Below, piece after piece: positions 42,677 through 51,075 of a stretch of DNA of 64,000 bases; the first letter of the stretch is position 1; every line of letters begins with the position of its first letter. Both the position numbers and the translations under genes were made by a program. The notes beneath the pieces are model-generated. The model worked only from the letters and a program-made list of their open reading frames with translations, searched no databases and had not been told where the DNA came from. The stretch comes from Streptomyces viridiviolaceus (GTDB lineage: Bacteria > Actinomycetota > Actinomycetes > Streptomycetales > Streptomycetaceae), in the NCBI RefSeq assembly GCF_014650995.1, contig NZ_BMWA01000005.1:299600-363599 (forward strand), in the 5' to 3' direction.

Positions 42677-42713
42677 GGGTGCTCCGTTCGTGGCATGACC
42701 GTTGGACGACTCG

Positions 42714-42745
42714 TACGATAGACATCGTAGTACGGCGAGTGTCAA
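42714..42745 (-). promoter_or_regulatory. Promoter of the old yellow enzyme gene with overlapping palindrome
   Basis: On the minus strand TTGACA (42745-42740), 17 bases and TCTATC (42722-42717) form a good promoter. The palindrome TACGAT (42714-42719), AGAC, ATCGTA (42724-42729) covers the -10. The divergent ArsR-type gene has a TACAAT hexamer at 42762-42767. Repression by the ArsR protein is inferred. Confidence 0.6.
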
Positions 42746-42796
42746 ACTACGGCAGCCCTCGTACAATGAAGCCCTCCCGGACGAACTGGAGCCACC

Positions 42797-43159
42797 GTGA
42801 CCCCCGCCGCCACCGCTCGGAGCAGCCGTGACCTGCCGCACCCGGCGCGCGAGGAGATCCGGCTGGAAGGCGTGCTGCACGCGCTCTCCGACCCGGTGCG
42901 GCTGCGCATCGTGCGAGTTCTCGCCGCCGACAGCGACGAGCTCTTCTCCTGCTCGTACTTCGATCTGCCCGTCACCAAGTCCACCACCACGCACCACTTC
43001 CGCGTGCTGCGCGAGAGCGGTGTGATCCGGCAGGTCTACCGGGGCACGGCCAAGATGAACGGGCTGCGCAGGGACGACCTGGACGCCCTCTTCCCGGGAC
43101 TCCTCGACGCCCTCCTGGCCGCCGCCACCCGCCAGGCCGCCCGCCCGGCCAACGACTGA
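42797..43159 (+). CDS. ArsR family transcriptional regulator
   Basis: 120 residues from GTG 42797, with CTGGAG upstream. The winged helix-turn-helix is VLHALSDPVRLRIVRVLAADS to VTKSTTTHHFRVLRESGVIRQVYRG. There is one Cys at about position 55 (LFSCSYFDLP) and no ELCVCDL metal-binding motif, so it is probably a non-metal, redox or ligand-responsive ArsR protein. It is divergent from the old yellow enzyme gene, and pairing of such regulators with this enzyme is common in actinobacteria. Confidence 0.9.
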   Translation: MTPAATARSSRDLPHPAREEIRLEGVLHALSDPVRLRIVRVLAADSDELFSCSYFDLPVTKSTTTHHFRVLRESGVIRQVYRGTAKMNGLRRDDLDALFPGLLDALLAAATRQAARPAND

Positions 43160-43160
43160 C

Positions 43161-43189
43161 GGCGGACCGCGGCCCCGACCGCGGCCGCC
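43161..43189. terminator. Hairpin between convergent ArsR and ferredoxin reductase genes
   Basis: GGCGG-A-CCGCGG (43161-43172) pairs with CCGCGG-CCGCC (43179-43189), 11 bp with one bulged A and a 6-base loop. It follows the ArsR stop by two bases and can stop transcription from both sides. Confidence 0.7.
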
Positions 43190-43198
43190 GCTTCGCGC

Positions 43199-44539
43199 TC
43201 AGGAACCCGCTGTGCGCGCCGCCGTCAGCAGCGACGCCCAGTCCGGCAGCTTCACCACGCTTCGCCCCAGCGAGACGCCCAGCTCCGCCTCGGCCCGCTC
43301 GATGGCCCGCCACCCCGCCCACTCGACCGGCTCGATCCCCGCGGCGCGCAGGGCGGTGAGGGGATCGGCGGAGGCGTCGCCGCGTGCGAGGACGGCGGCG
43401 TCCGCCAGCAGTGAGGTGACCGTCTCCTTGGCGCACGGGCGGTTGGTGCCGATCACCCCGGTGGGGCCCCGCTTGATCCAGCCGGCCACGTACTCGCCGG
43501 GGGCGACGACGCCGTCGCGCAGGACGCGCCCGGCCAGATGCGGCACGGTACCGCTCGACGCGTCGAACGGCAGCCCCTCCAGCGGCACCCCCCGGTAACC
43601 CACCGAGCGCAGCACCAGCTGGGCCGCGATCTCCTCGTACCGGCCGGTGCCCGTCACGCCCCCGTGCTCGTCCGGAGCCGTCCGCTCGAAGCGCACGGCG
43701 CCCACCCGCGCGCCGTCGGCGAGCAGTTCGACCGGGCGCAGGAAGAAGCGCAGCCGGATCCGGCGTGCGGCGTTCCGTGCGGGACCCTCGGCCCAGCCGC
43801 GCAGCACCTCCACGTTGCGGCGCTGCGGGGCGGGCAGCCCCGAGGGGTCCCGGTACGCCGCATCCAGCGCGAGTTCCGCGGGATCCACCACGACGGCGGT
43901 GTCCGGCAGGGAGCCCAGTTCGCGCAGCTCCTTGGTGGTGAAGCGGGCCTGCGAGGGACCCCGCCGGCCCACCATGTGGACGTCGGTCACCCGGCCGGCG
44001 GCGAGCGCGTCGAGCGCTGCCTGCGGCATGTCGGTGCCGGTCAGCTCCGCCGCGCCGCGCACCAGCATCCGCGTGACGTCCACGGCGACGTTGCCCACGC
44101 CGATCACCACCGCCGACCGCGCCCCGCGCAGGAACCCGTCGTCGACGGCGTCCGGATGGGCGCTGTACCAGGACACGAACTCGGTCGCCGACCAGCTCCC
44201 GGGCAGATCCTCACCGGGAATCCCCAGCCGCCGGTCGGTGGCGGCGCCGACGCAGTACACGACCGCGTCGTACAGCTCACGCAGCCGCGCGGGCGAAACT
44301 CCCGCGGGGCCGACCGGGACGCCGCCGAGGAATCGCACCCGCTCGTGCTCCAGGACCGTCCGCAGGTTGTTCTGCAACGACTTGATCTTTTCGTGGTCCG
44401 GCGCCACGCCGTACCGCACCAGCCCGTACGGGCACGGCAGGCGGTCCAGGACGTCGACGTGCGCATCTGGACTGAGCTGGACGAGGCTCTGGGCGGTGTA
44501 GCACCCGCTGGGGCCCGAGCCGACGACGGCGACACGCAG
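43199..44539 (-). CDS. Ferredoxin/adrenodoxin-type NADP+ reductase (FprA-like)
   Basis: 446 residues from GTG 44539, chosen because AAGGAG lies 8 bases upstream and the FAD motif starts at once; a frame to ATG 44605 adds 22 residues without a clear ribosome site. The FAD fold VAVVGSGPSGCYTAQSLV, the DRLPCPYGLVRYGVAPDH segment, the NADP fold VVIGVGNVAVDVTRM and the C-terminal GWIKRGPTGVIGTNR are the standard signatures of mycobacterial FprA and adrenodoxin reductase. It moves electrons between NADPH and ferredoxin, often for cytochromes P450; none is near. Monocistronic. Confidence 0.92.
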   Translation of the reverse strand: MRVAVVGSGPSGCYTAQSLVQLSPDAHVDVLDRLPCPYGLVRYGVAPDHEKIKSLQNNLRTVLEHERVRFLGGVPVGPAGVSPARLRELYDAVVYCVGAATDRRLGIPGEDLPGSWSATEFVSWYSAHPDAVDDGFLRGARSAVVIGVGNVAVDVTRMLVRGAAELTGTDMPQAALDALAAGRVTDVHMVGRRGPSQARFTTKELRELGSLPDTAVVVDPAELALDAAYRDPSGLPAPQRRNVEVLRGWAEGPARNAARRIRLRFFLRPVELLADGARVGAVRFERTAPDEHGGVTGTGRYEEIAAQLVLRSVGYRGVPLEGLPFDASSGTVPHLAGRVLRDGVVAPGEYVAGWIKRGPTGVIGTNRPCAKETVTSLLADAAVLARGDASADPLTALRAAGIEPVEWAGWRAIERAEAELGVSLGRSVVKLPDWASLLTAARTAGS

Positions 44540-44698
44540 CACGGCGGAACTCCTTGTCCGGGGATCCCCGGGGGATCGGAGGAGATCGCTGGTGGTCTCC
44601 AGCATGGCACCGCTTCCGCTCCGCTGACAGGGTGCCGCGCGCGGCAGTGGGGGCGTGTTCGTTCGTATGGAGTGTGATCATGCGGTTACGTTGCGTGC

Positions 44699-45238
44699 GT
44701 GCTCGGAGCATCCTTCGTACATCGTTCTCTTCGGCTTTCCGACCGCTGCCCGGACGACGGCGAGGTGTCCGTGCGGCAGAAGTGGGCCGTGCGGGAGGGC
44801 GGCGGCACCACCTCGTGGTTCGACGTCCGGCTGACGTTCGCGGACGGCGCGCGGGTCGACGCGCTCGCCGTGTTCTGCGGGGACGGCGTCCGGGTCGAGG
44901 ACGTGCGGGCCGAGCCCGCGCTCTCCCTCGACGACCTGGCGGTGCTCGCCGAGTGGCTGGAGGACCCGCTCTTCGAGGCGTGCGTTCCGGCGTCGGGCCG
45001 CGGCTCACCGGCTTCGCCGCGACGGGCCCGCCCGGCCTGGCCGCGCGGCAGGGAGGGGAGCCGGCTCGTCGCACGGGAGTACCGCGCCGCCCAGGAGGAG
45101 GGCGCCGACGCCGTTCTCGCGGTCATGCGTGCGACCGGGCACAGCCGCCGGAAGGCGCTCAGGATGATCGGGCAGGCACGCGACGAAGGGTTCCTGACGC
45201 CGCGTCGCGCGCGGCGTCGCACCACCGAGACCTGCTGA
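44699..45238 (+). CDS. DUF6214-like family protein
   Basis: 179 residues from GTG 44699, or about 157 from GTG 44765 (VSVRQKWAVREGG), which may be the true start since conserved-looking sequence begins there; neither has a strong ribosome site. The N-terminal half (SWFDVRLTFADGARVDALAVF, LSLDDLAVLAEWLEDPLFEAC) resembles DUF6214, a Streptomyces family of unknown function. The C-terminal part is basic (GREGSRLVAREYRAAQEEGAD, RRKALRMIGQARDEGF) and has a helix-turn-helix-like look. I would not assign a function. A bidirectional hairpin ends the gene. Confidence 0.68.
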   Translation: MLGASFVHRSLRLSDRCPDDGEVSVRQKWAVREGGGTTSWFDVRLTFADGARVDALAVFCGDGVRVEDVRAEPALSLDDLAVLAEWLEDPLFEACVPASGRGSPASPRRARPAWPRGREGSRLVAREYRAAQEEGADAVLAVMRATGHSRRKALRMIGQARDEGFLTPRRARRRTTETC

Positions 45239-45250
45239 AAGCCGCGGAAC

Positions 45251-45277
45251 CGCCGTGACGGGCGGTCCGTCACGGCG
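45251..45277. terminator. Bidirectional hairpin terminator
   Basis: CGCCGTGACGG (45251-45261) and CCGTCACGGCG (45267-45277) pair over 11 bp with a 5-base loop, directly against the stop codon of the DUF305 gene and 13 bases after the DUF6214 stop. Confidence 0.85.
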
Positions 45278-45931
45278 TCACAGCATCCCCCGCATCCGTG
45301 TGATCTCGCTCGTCTGCTGCGCGACCACGTCGTCGGCCATCTCCTCGATCTGCACGTTGTTGCCCTGGGCCTTGACGTCCGTGGCCATCGCTATCGCGCC
45401 CTCGTGATGGGTGATCATCAGGGTGAGGAAGAGCTGGTCGAACGCCGCCCCCTTCGCCGCGCGCAGCTTCTTCAACTGGGCCTCGGTCGCCATCCCGGGC
45501 ATCGCGGAGTGGTCGTGCCCGCCGGCCGTCTCCTTCTTGCCGTGCGTCTTCAGCCAGCCCTTCATGGCCGTGATCTCCGGTCCCTGGGCCGCGGAGATCC
45601 GGTCGGCGAGCGCCTTCACCTTCGCCGACTCGGCCTGGTCCGGGACCAGTTCGGTCATCTCCAGGGCCTGGGCGTGGTGCTGGATCATCATCCGCGCGTA
45701 GGAGACGTCCGCGGAGTTGGGGGAGTCGTCGTCGGCGCGCCGCGCTTCGGCCTCCTCGGCGGACAGGGTCCGGTTCCCCTCGCCCGGCTTGCCCGGTGCG
45801 ATCACCGACGGCCCGGTCGCCGCGGCCGGCTTCGGGTCCGCACCGGAGTCGCAGGCCCCCAGTCCGAGCACGGCCAGGGCGGTGAGCGAGGCCGTGACGA
45901 GCGACGCACGGGGCACGGAGCGGAAGGGCAC
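45278..45931 (-). CDS. DUF305 lipoprotein
   Basis: 217 residues from GTG 45931, chosen for GGAGG 5 bases upstream; longer frames lack a ribosome site. A lipoprotein signal ends in LGLGAC with the lipid-bearing Cys near residue 26. The DUF305 domain is a ferritin-like four-helix bundle with paired His/Met-rich motifs: ARMMIQHHAQALEMTELV in the first half and LFLTLMITHHEGAIAMATDV in the second. Between them lies GGHDHSAMPGM. The His and Met clusters suggest metal (copper or similar) binding outside the membrane. It is divergent from the secreted LVIVD protein, with which it may share a promoter region. Confidence 0.9.
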   Translation of the reverse strand: MPFRSVPRASLVTASLTALAVLGLGACDSGADPKPAAATGPSVIAPGKPGEGNRTLSAEEAEARRADDDSPNSADVSYARMMIQHHAQALEMTELVPDQAESAKVKALADRISAAQGPEITAMKGWLKTHGKKETAGGHDHSAMPGMATEAQLKKLRAAKGAAFDQLFLTLMITHHEGAIAMATDVKAQGNNVQIEEMADDVVAQQTSEITRMRGML

Positions 45932-46123
45932 AACGACCTCCTGTGGCAGGCGGGTGGCGGGACACCTCTTGAGTGTCATGAACGTCCTAGCACGCTTACG
46001 CGCGTCACTGATCAAAAAACTTCATTGCATCTTTGTTGACCCCTGTTGGTATGAGCATGGCGAAGACGATACTGCGGGGGTGCATCAACCGTTCCCACGT
46101 GAACGGAACCAGGGAGGAAGACA

Positions 46124-47626
46124 GTGATCCTGTTGAACGGCCCCAGAACACGACGCAGACGCCTGGGAGTTGCGGCAGCCGCCGCCGGACTCCTGTCCGC
46201 GCTGCTCACCGCCATCCCGGCCGCGGCGACGCCCGACCCGGGAGACGGCCCGGCCGCCGCGAAGGAGGTGTCGGGCAGCGCCCGTGCGCAGGTGCGCGAC
46301 GCCATCGCCGACGGCGAGATACCCGGCCAGGACGAGATCGTCCATTCGGCCAACATCGAACACCTCGTCAACATCCCCAAGGACACCCTGCCGGGCACCA
46401 ACTCGGACCTGGCCTTCCAGGGGAAGTACGCCTTCGCCGGCAACTACGACGGCTTCCGCATCTTCGACATCAGCGACCCGAAGGCGCCGAAGACGGTCGC
46501 GCAGGTGCTGTGTCCCGGCTCGCAGAACGACATCTCCGTCTCCGGCGACCTGCTGTTCCTGTCCACCGACTCCTCGCGCAGCGACAGCAGTTGCAACAGC
46601 ACCACGCAGCCGGCGACCGAGAAGTCCTCGTGGGAGGGCATGAAGGTCTTCGACATCAGCGACAAGCGGAACCCGAAGTACGTCGCCGCCGTCGAGACCG
46701 CCTGCGGCTCGCACACCCACACGCTGGTGCCCGAGCGCAAGAACGTCTACGTCTACGTCTCCTCGTACTCGCCGAACGCCGCCTACCCCGACTGCCAGCC
46801 GCCGCACGACGGCATCTCGGTCATCAAGGTGCCGCGCAACGCCCCCGAGAAGGCGGCGCTCGTGGGCTTCCCGGTGCTGTTCCCCGGCGAGGGCCCCGAC
46901 GGCGGCGGCAACCCGGGTGCGCCCACCAACCCGGGCGTGTCCAAGACCACCGGCTGCCACGACATCACCGTCCTGCCCTCGCAGGACCTGGCGGCGGGCG
47001 CCTGCATGGGTGACGGCATCCTGTTCTCCATCGAGGACCCCGAGCGTCCGAAGGTGATCGACCGGGTGCAGGACAACGTCAACTTCGCCTTCTGGCACTC
47101 GGCGACCTTCAACCAGAAGGCCAACAAGGTCGTCTTCACCGACGAGCTGGGCGGCGGCGGCGCGGCCACCTGCAACGCGGCCATCGGCCCGAACCGCGGC
47201 GCGGACGGCATCTACGACGTCGTGGGCAAGGGCGACAAGCGCAAGCTCGTCTTCCGCAGCTACTTCAAGATCCCCCGCCACCAGGCGGACACCGAGAACT
47301 GCGTGGCCCACAACGGCTCGCTGATCCCGGTCAAGGGCAAGGACCTGATGGTCCAGGCCTGGTACCAGGGCGGCGTCTCCGTCTGGGACTTCACCGACTC
47401 CTCCAGCCCGAAGGAGATCGCCTACTTCGAGCGCGGCCCGCTGACCACCGACCGGATCGTCACCGGCGGTTCCTGGTCCGCGTACTACTACAACGGCTAC
47501 ATCTACTCGAACGACATCGCCAAGGGCTTCGACGTCCTGAAGCTCGAGGACCGGCGCACGGACCCGGCCGAGCGGATCCGCCTGCACGAGCTCAACGTGC
47601 AGACCCAGCCGGACTACTTCGACTGA
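46124..47626 (+). CDS. Secreted LVIVD-repeat beta-propeller protein
   Basis: 500 residues from GTG 46124, with GGGAGG about 7 bases upstream. A signal peptide covers about 1-36 (RRRRLGVAAAAAGLLSALL, cleavage near AAATPDP). LVIVD-type repeats such as YDGFRIFDISDPKAPKTVA, MKVFDISDKRNPKYVA and GVSVWDFTDSSSPKEIAYF build a beta-propeller on the outside of the cell. Several Cys residues may form disulfides, and His residues (SHTHTLV, HSATF, CVAHNGS) could bind metal. Function is not established. It is divergent from DUF305, and its 3' end overlaps the convergent TetR gene by 13 bases. Confidence 0.88.
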   Translation: MILLNGPRTRRRRLGVAAAAAGLLSALLTAIPAAATPDPGDGPAAAKEVSGSARAQVRDAIADGEIPGQDEIVHSANIEHLVNIPKDTLPGTNSDLAFQGKYAFAGNYDGFRIFDISDPKAPKTVAQVLCPGSQNDISVSGDLLFLSTDSSRSDSSCNSTTQPATEKSSWEGMKVFDISDKRNPKYVAAVETACGSHTHTLVPERKNVYVYVSSYSPNAAYPDCQPPHDGISVIKVPRNAPEKAALVGFPVLFPGEGPDGGGNPGAPTNPGVSKTTGCHDITVLPSQDLAAGACMGDGILFSIEDPERPKVIDRVQDNVNFAFWHSATFNQKANKVVFTDELGGGGAATCNAAIGPNRGADGIYDVVGKGDKRKLVFRSYFKIPRHQADTENCVAHNGSLIPVKGKDLMVQAWYQGGVSVWDFTDSSSPKEIAYFERGPLTTDRIVTGGSWSAYYYNGYIYSNDIAKGFDVLKLEDRRTDPAERIRLHELNVQTQPDYFD

Positions 47627-48318
47627 TCGGACCGATCCCTCCGGTCGCTCCGATCCGGTCGACCCGGCACGCCTGTCGCGAAGAACCGTGACAGATCCGC
47701 GTCGCACCTCCCGCCGGACGCCTCGGCGTCCGGCGGGACCCCGAGCCCCCAGTCCAGCCGGTAGCGCTTGAACAGCTCGGCGCGCAGCACCGGCACGGGC
47801 ATCGGCGCCCCCGGCATCAGCGCGGTGTAGACGGCGCCCATCAGCAGCGCGCGCAGCATCGGGTAGTCGGTGTCGACGTCCTGGGAGCCGTGCCGGGCCA
47901 CGGTGTCCCGCAGCAGCTCGGCCAGGCGCCGCTGCTCGGGGCACGGTACGAAGCCCTCCGCCTGGAGCAGGCCCGCCATGTGCTGGCGCATGAGGACCGG
48001 ACGGTCGCGGGCCAGGCCCAGGATCGCGTCTATGGCCCGTGCCATCCGCTCCGCCCCGTCGGCGGTGCGCGGCTCCCGCTCCAGGGCCTCCTCCAGCGTC
48101 CGGTGCATCAGCCGGTGCACGGCGGACTGCACCAACTGGCGCTTGCCGGGGAAGTAGTACGAGGCCAGGCCACGGGCCGAGCCGGCCCGGTCGGCTATGT
48201 CGCCGAGCGTGGTCGCGTCGTAACCGCGCTCGCCCACCAGTTCCACCGCGGCCTGCAGGAGCCGTTCCTTCGAACGCCTTCGCAGCTCTTCATTGACCGA
48301 GGCGCTGCGCGGGGACAT
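47614..48318 (-). CDS. TetR family transcriptional regulator
   Basis: 234 residues from ATG 48318. The helix-turn-helix is at about 15-62 (KERLLQAAVELVGERGYDATT, RAGSARGLASYYFPGKRQLV); the ligand domain is helical. The last 25 residues are Arg/Asp/Ser-rich (RPDRSDRRDRSDQ) and probably disordered. No divergent operon partner is evident, since upstream is the end of the HAD gene; a 13-base palindrome 23 bases before the ATG suggests self-repression. Its stop codon lies inside the 3' end of the convergent LVIVD gene. Confidence 0.88.
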   Translation of the reverse strand: MSPRSASVNEELRRRSKERLLQAAVELVGERGYDATTLGDIADRAGSARGLASYYFPGKRQLVQSAVHRLMHRTLEEALEREPRTADGAERMARAIDAILGLARDRPVLMRQHMAGLLQAEGFVPCPEQRRLAELLRDTVARHGSQDVDTDYPMLRALLMGAVYTALMPGAPMPVPVLRAELFKRYRLDWGLGVPPDAEASGGRCDADLSRFFATGVPGRPDRSDRRDRSDQSK

Positions 48319-48340
48319 CCTGTAACTCCTGCGTTGACTG

Positions 48341-48353
48341 GTTGGCAGCCAAC
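48341..48353. promoter_or_regulatory. Palindrome upstream of the TetR gene, likely auto-operator
   Basis: GTTGGC-A-GCCAAC is a perfect 13-base palindrome 23 bases upstream of ATG 48318. It is where a promoter for the minus-strand TetR gene would be expected. Confidence 0.5.
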
Positions 48354-48372
48354 TATACTCAGCGCGTGCGGA

Positions 48373-48389
48373 CGGGCCCCTTGGGCCCG
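48373..48389. terminator. Short hairpin downstream of the HAD gene
   Basis: CGGGCCC (48373-48379), CTT, GGGCCCG (48383-48389): 7-bp GC stem about 77 bases past the stop of the minus-strand HAD gene. It is a weak candidate terminator. Confidence 0.4.
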
Positions 48390-48465
48390 GCCCGCCCAAC
48401 GTCTGCCTCGGGCGACACGGGGGATCGTCCGAGGCGGACGTGAACGGCCTGGTGGTTGCTTCGGG

Positions 48466-49194
48466 CTACTGCCTTTCGCGTTCCGGTGCCACCGGCGCCC
48501 CGCTCCGGCCGATGAGGTCCAGTACCGGACGCAGCCCGTCCGGGCGCTCGGTCACCGGCAGATGGTCCACGAAATGCACGCCGCATCCCAGCGCCGCCGC
48601 GCCGCCGTCCGCCTTCCGGTCGTCGCCCACCATCAGCGTCAGCCGCGGATCGGCCCCGAGCGCCGAGCAGGCGGTGGCGAACAGCCGCGGGTCGGGCTTG
48701 TGGATGCCGTGCTCGTACGAGAGCACGTACGCGTCCACGTACCGGTCGAGGCCGTGCTCGCGGAAGACCGGACGCAGGTCCCAGCCGATGTTGCTGACCA
48801 CACCGATCGCGATCCCGCGTTCGCGCAGCGTCCGCAGCACCTCGGCGGCGTCGGGATAGGGGCTCCACGCGGCTGGTGTCATGTGCCGTTCGTACAGCGC
48901 GTCGTGCAGCCCGGGGTCGGGCAGCGGGATCCGGCGGGAGAGCCCGGTGTACGCCGCCCGGTGCAGTGCGGAGCTCCGGTCGCGGAGCTCCCAGACGTCG
49001 GCGAGGTCGTCCGGCACGCTCTGGGGGAGCGCACCGCCCGGCTGCGCCCCCGCGTACTGCAGCGCCCGTGCGGTCTCGGCCAGCTCCGGACCGGGCAGCG
49101 TGAGTCCGGCGGCGGCGAGCACGGCGTTCAGCCAGGCGTCGGTGGATTCGATACGGAAAAGGGTCCCGGAGAAGTCGAACAGGACGGCGGCCAT
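48466..49194 (-). CDS. HAD-superfamily hydrolase-like protein with altered motif I
   Basis: 242 residues. The HAD fold is complete: motif I is FDFSGTLFRIES, motif II IGVVSNIG, Lys in GIHKPDP, and motif IV LMVGDDRKADGG, with a helical cap between. The second Asp of motif I (D-x-D) is Ser, so the usual general acid/base is missing. Related proteins with Ala or Ser there are known among HAD enzymes, including phosphonatases, but it may instead have lost phosphatase activity. No operon partner closer than 104 bases. Substrate unknown. Confidence 0.85.
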   Translation of the reverse strand: MAAVLFDFSGTLFRIESTDAWLNAVLAAAGLTLPGPELAETARALQYAGAQPGGALPQSVPDDLADVWELRDRSSALHRAAYTGLSRRIPLPDPGLHDALYERHMTPAAWSPYPDAAEVLRTLRERGIAIGVVSNIGWDLRPVFREHGLDRYVDAYVLSYEHGIHKPDPRLFATACSALGADPRLTLMVGDDRKADGGAAALGCGVHFVDHLPVTERPDGLRPVLDLIGRSGAPVAPERERQ

Positions 49195-49298
49195 GGGCGG
49201 ATCCTACGGGTCCACGTTCCGCTCCGGCAGCGATCGGGGGAGTGGCCGCGGGCCCAGAACCGTTCACGGCACGGGCCGGCCGTGGGCGTCGTCCCGGA

Positions 49299-49970
49299 TC
49301 ACGGCGTCCAGCGCCGGTGGGCCAGTACCGCCAGCGCCACCACCAACGCCCCCAGGAGCCAGCCGCCGACGACGTCCGTCGTCCAGTGGACGCCCAGCCA
49401 CACCCGGGTCACACCGACGCCGGCCACCGAGACCACCGCCGCCGCGAGAGCGGTCAGGCGCACGGCGAGGGCGGCGCCGTAGTGGTGGAGCAGCCACACC
49501 AGCAGGCCGCACACGAACATGGCGGTCATGGAGTGGCCCGAGGGGAAGGCCGCGTAGTGCGCGGAGTCCACGGGGTCGGGCCACACCGGACGGGCCCGGC
49601 CCACCGCCGCCTTCAGGCCCTGCTGGACCAGGCTGCCCAGGATGCAGGCCACCGCCAGCCACGCGGCCGTCCACCGGTCGGCCTTGCGCCACCACAGCCA
49701 CAGCACCACCACAGCGCACAGCAGGCGCATCGTCCAGGTGTCCCACACCCAGTCGGTCAGCAGGCGCATGGCGTGCGTGATGCCCGGTTCGTCGACCGCC
49801 CAGCGGTGCGTGGTCGTGGAGATGTCGTCGTCCAGGCCGATCAACGGACGCCACTCGGCGGCGACCAGGCTCAGCAGCAGCGCGGAGCACAGGGCCAGGA
49901 CCCAGGTGACGCGCAGGGCTGTACGCGGCGGAGAGGTACGGGGCGGGGAGTCGACGGGCGGCGTCTGCAT
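49299..49970 (-). CDS. PAP2-family membrane phosphatase
   Basis: 223 residues with about five or six membrane segments. The three-part phosphatase signature is present: KAAVGRARP (C1), PSGHSM (C2, with the catalytic His) and RVWLGVHWTTDVVGG (C3). Members of the family remove phosphate from phosphatidate, undecaprenyl pyrophosphate or related lipids, with the active site facing outside. Which lipid is used cannot be read from sequence. It stands between the HAD and M56 genes with 66- to 104-base gaps. Confidence 0.9.
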   Translation of the reverse strand: MQTPPVDSPPRTSPPRTALRVTWVLALCSALLLSLVAAEWRPLIGLDDDISTTTHRWAVDEPGITHAMRLLTDWVWDTWTMRLLCAVVVLWLWWRKADRWTAAWLAVACILGSLVQQGLKAAVGRARPVWPDPVDSAHYAAFPSGHSMTAMFVCGLLVWLLHHYGAALAVRLTALAAAVVSVAGVGVTRVWLGVHWTTDVVGGWLLGALVVALAVLAHRRWTP

Positions 49971-50036
49971 GCTGCGATACTCACCGACCCGGGGGGCTCG
50001 GTGCCAATCCCCGTGGCAGCGGGCCGGCCGGGACGG

Positions 50037-50972
50037 TCATCCCAGGGCCCGCAGTCCCGGTACGAACGCCAACAGCACCGGAACGACCGGCACCAGCGAG
50101 GCCGCCGCCGTCAGCCGGAGCCGACGGGCGGCCGTCAGCCGGTTCGGCGGCGTGAGCAGCCGGTGCACCCGTTGCGGGACGTGGGCCTGCGCCGCCGGGC
50201 AGGGTCCGAAAACCCCCCTGTCCTCGTTGAGCTCCACCAGTGCCAGAGCGGTGGTCAGCCGTCCGAACCGGCGCGAGGCCGTGTCGTCGGCGGCGAGTTC
50301 GACCAGGCGGTGCATCTCGTCGCGGAACGCGGCGAACACCGGCACCTGCGGGAAGGCGTCCGCCAGCGCGGCCGAGCAGTGCAGCAGCCAGTCGTGCCGT
50401 GCCTGCGCGTGTTCCTGCTCGTGGGCGAGCACCGCGTCCAGCTGCCGGCCCTTCAGACGCCGCAGCGCGGCGGTGGTGACGACGAGTTGCGGGGGAGTGC
50501 CGGGCAGCCACCAGGCGTCGGGCCGCTCTCCCTCCAGGACGACGACCCTCCCCGAACCGGGCACTTCGCCCGGCAGCAGCGGGGCCCGGTGGAGGAGTTC
50601 CGCCCGGCGCAGCCGGCGCCGGGACCGGGCGCGTGCGACCTCGCGGACCAGCATCGCCGCGCTCCACAGACCGCCGCAGGCCAGCGCGAGCGCGGTCGTC
50701 GCCGCCCAGGGGCCGGCCGTGCCGAGGGCGTACGCCTCGACCACCGCCCGCGGGGCCGTCGCGAACACGTGACCGCCCACAACCGACCAGGCGGCCGCCG
50801 CGCTGAGCGTCATCGACAGCGCGCAGCACAGCAGCACGGCCGCCACCACGCACTGCCACACCCACAGCGCGACCACCGGTTCCCGGTCCGGCCAGTCGGC
50901 CCGGGCGAGCAGCCGGGGGGCGACGACGGCGGTCAGGGCGCCGAGCAGCAGCAGGGCCGCGGGGAGGATCAT
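50037..50972 (-). CDS. M56 family (BlaR1/HtpX-like) membrane metallopeptidase
   Basis: 311 residues. Four membrane segments (for example ALLLLGALTAVVAPRLLA at the start, VVAAVLLCCALSMTLSAAAAW and a C-terminal LVPVVPVLLAFVPG) surround a soluble zinc-protease domain with His184-Glu185-x2-His188 (HEQEH) and a downstream VELAADDTASR Glu. No extracellular penicillin-binding sensor domain is fused, unlike BlaR1. In many Streptomyces a BlaI/MecI-type repressor gene accompanies such a protease, but none is present here; the upstream neighbour is DUF5134. Confidence 0.88.
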   Translation of the reverse strand: MILPAALLLLGALTAVVAPRLLARADWPDREPVVALWVWQCVVAAVLLCCALSMTLSAAAAWSVVGGHVFATAPRAVVEAYALGTAGPWAATTALALACGGLWSAAMLVREVARARSRRRLRRAELLHRAPLLPGEVPGSGRVVVLEGERPDAWWLPGTPPQLVVTTAALRRLKGRQLDAVLAHEQEHAQARHDWLLHCSAALADAFPQVPVFAAFRDEMHRLVELAADDTASRRFGRLTTALALVELNEDRGVFGPCPAAQAHVPQRVHRLLTPPNRLTAARRLRLTAAASLVPVVPVLLAFVPGLRALG

Positions 50973-51075
50973 GAGGGCAGCCTATGAGCGCCGTGCGGCC
51001 GGGACACCGCTCGCCGCGGCAAAGTGACGCAGGCAACGGTTGCGGAGGGCGTACGGCACCGGCGGGCACCCCTCG

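Noticed and set aside
46036..46073. TTGACC plus GATACT as a promoter for the LVIVD gene
   Set aside because: The hexamers are 26 bases apart, too far for one sigma factor.
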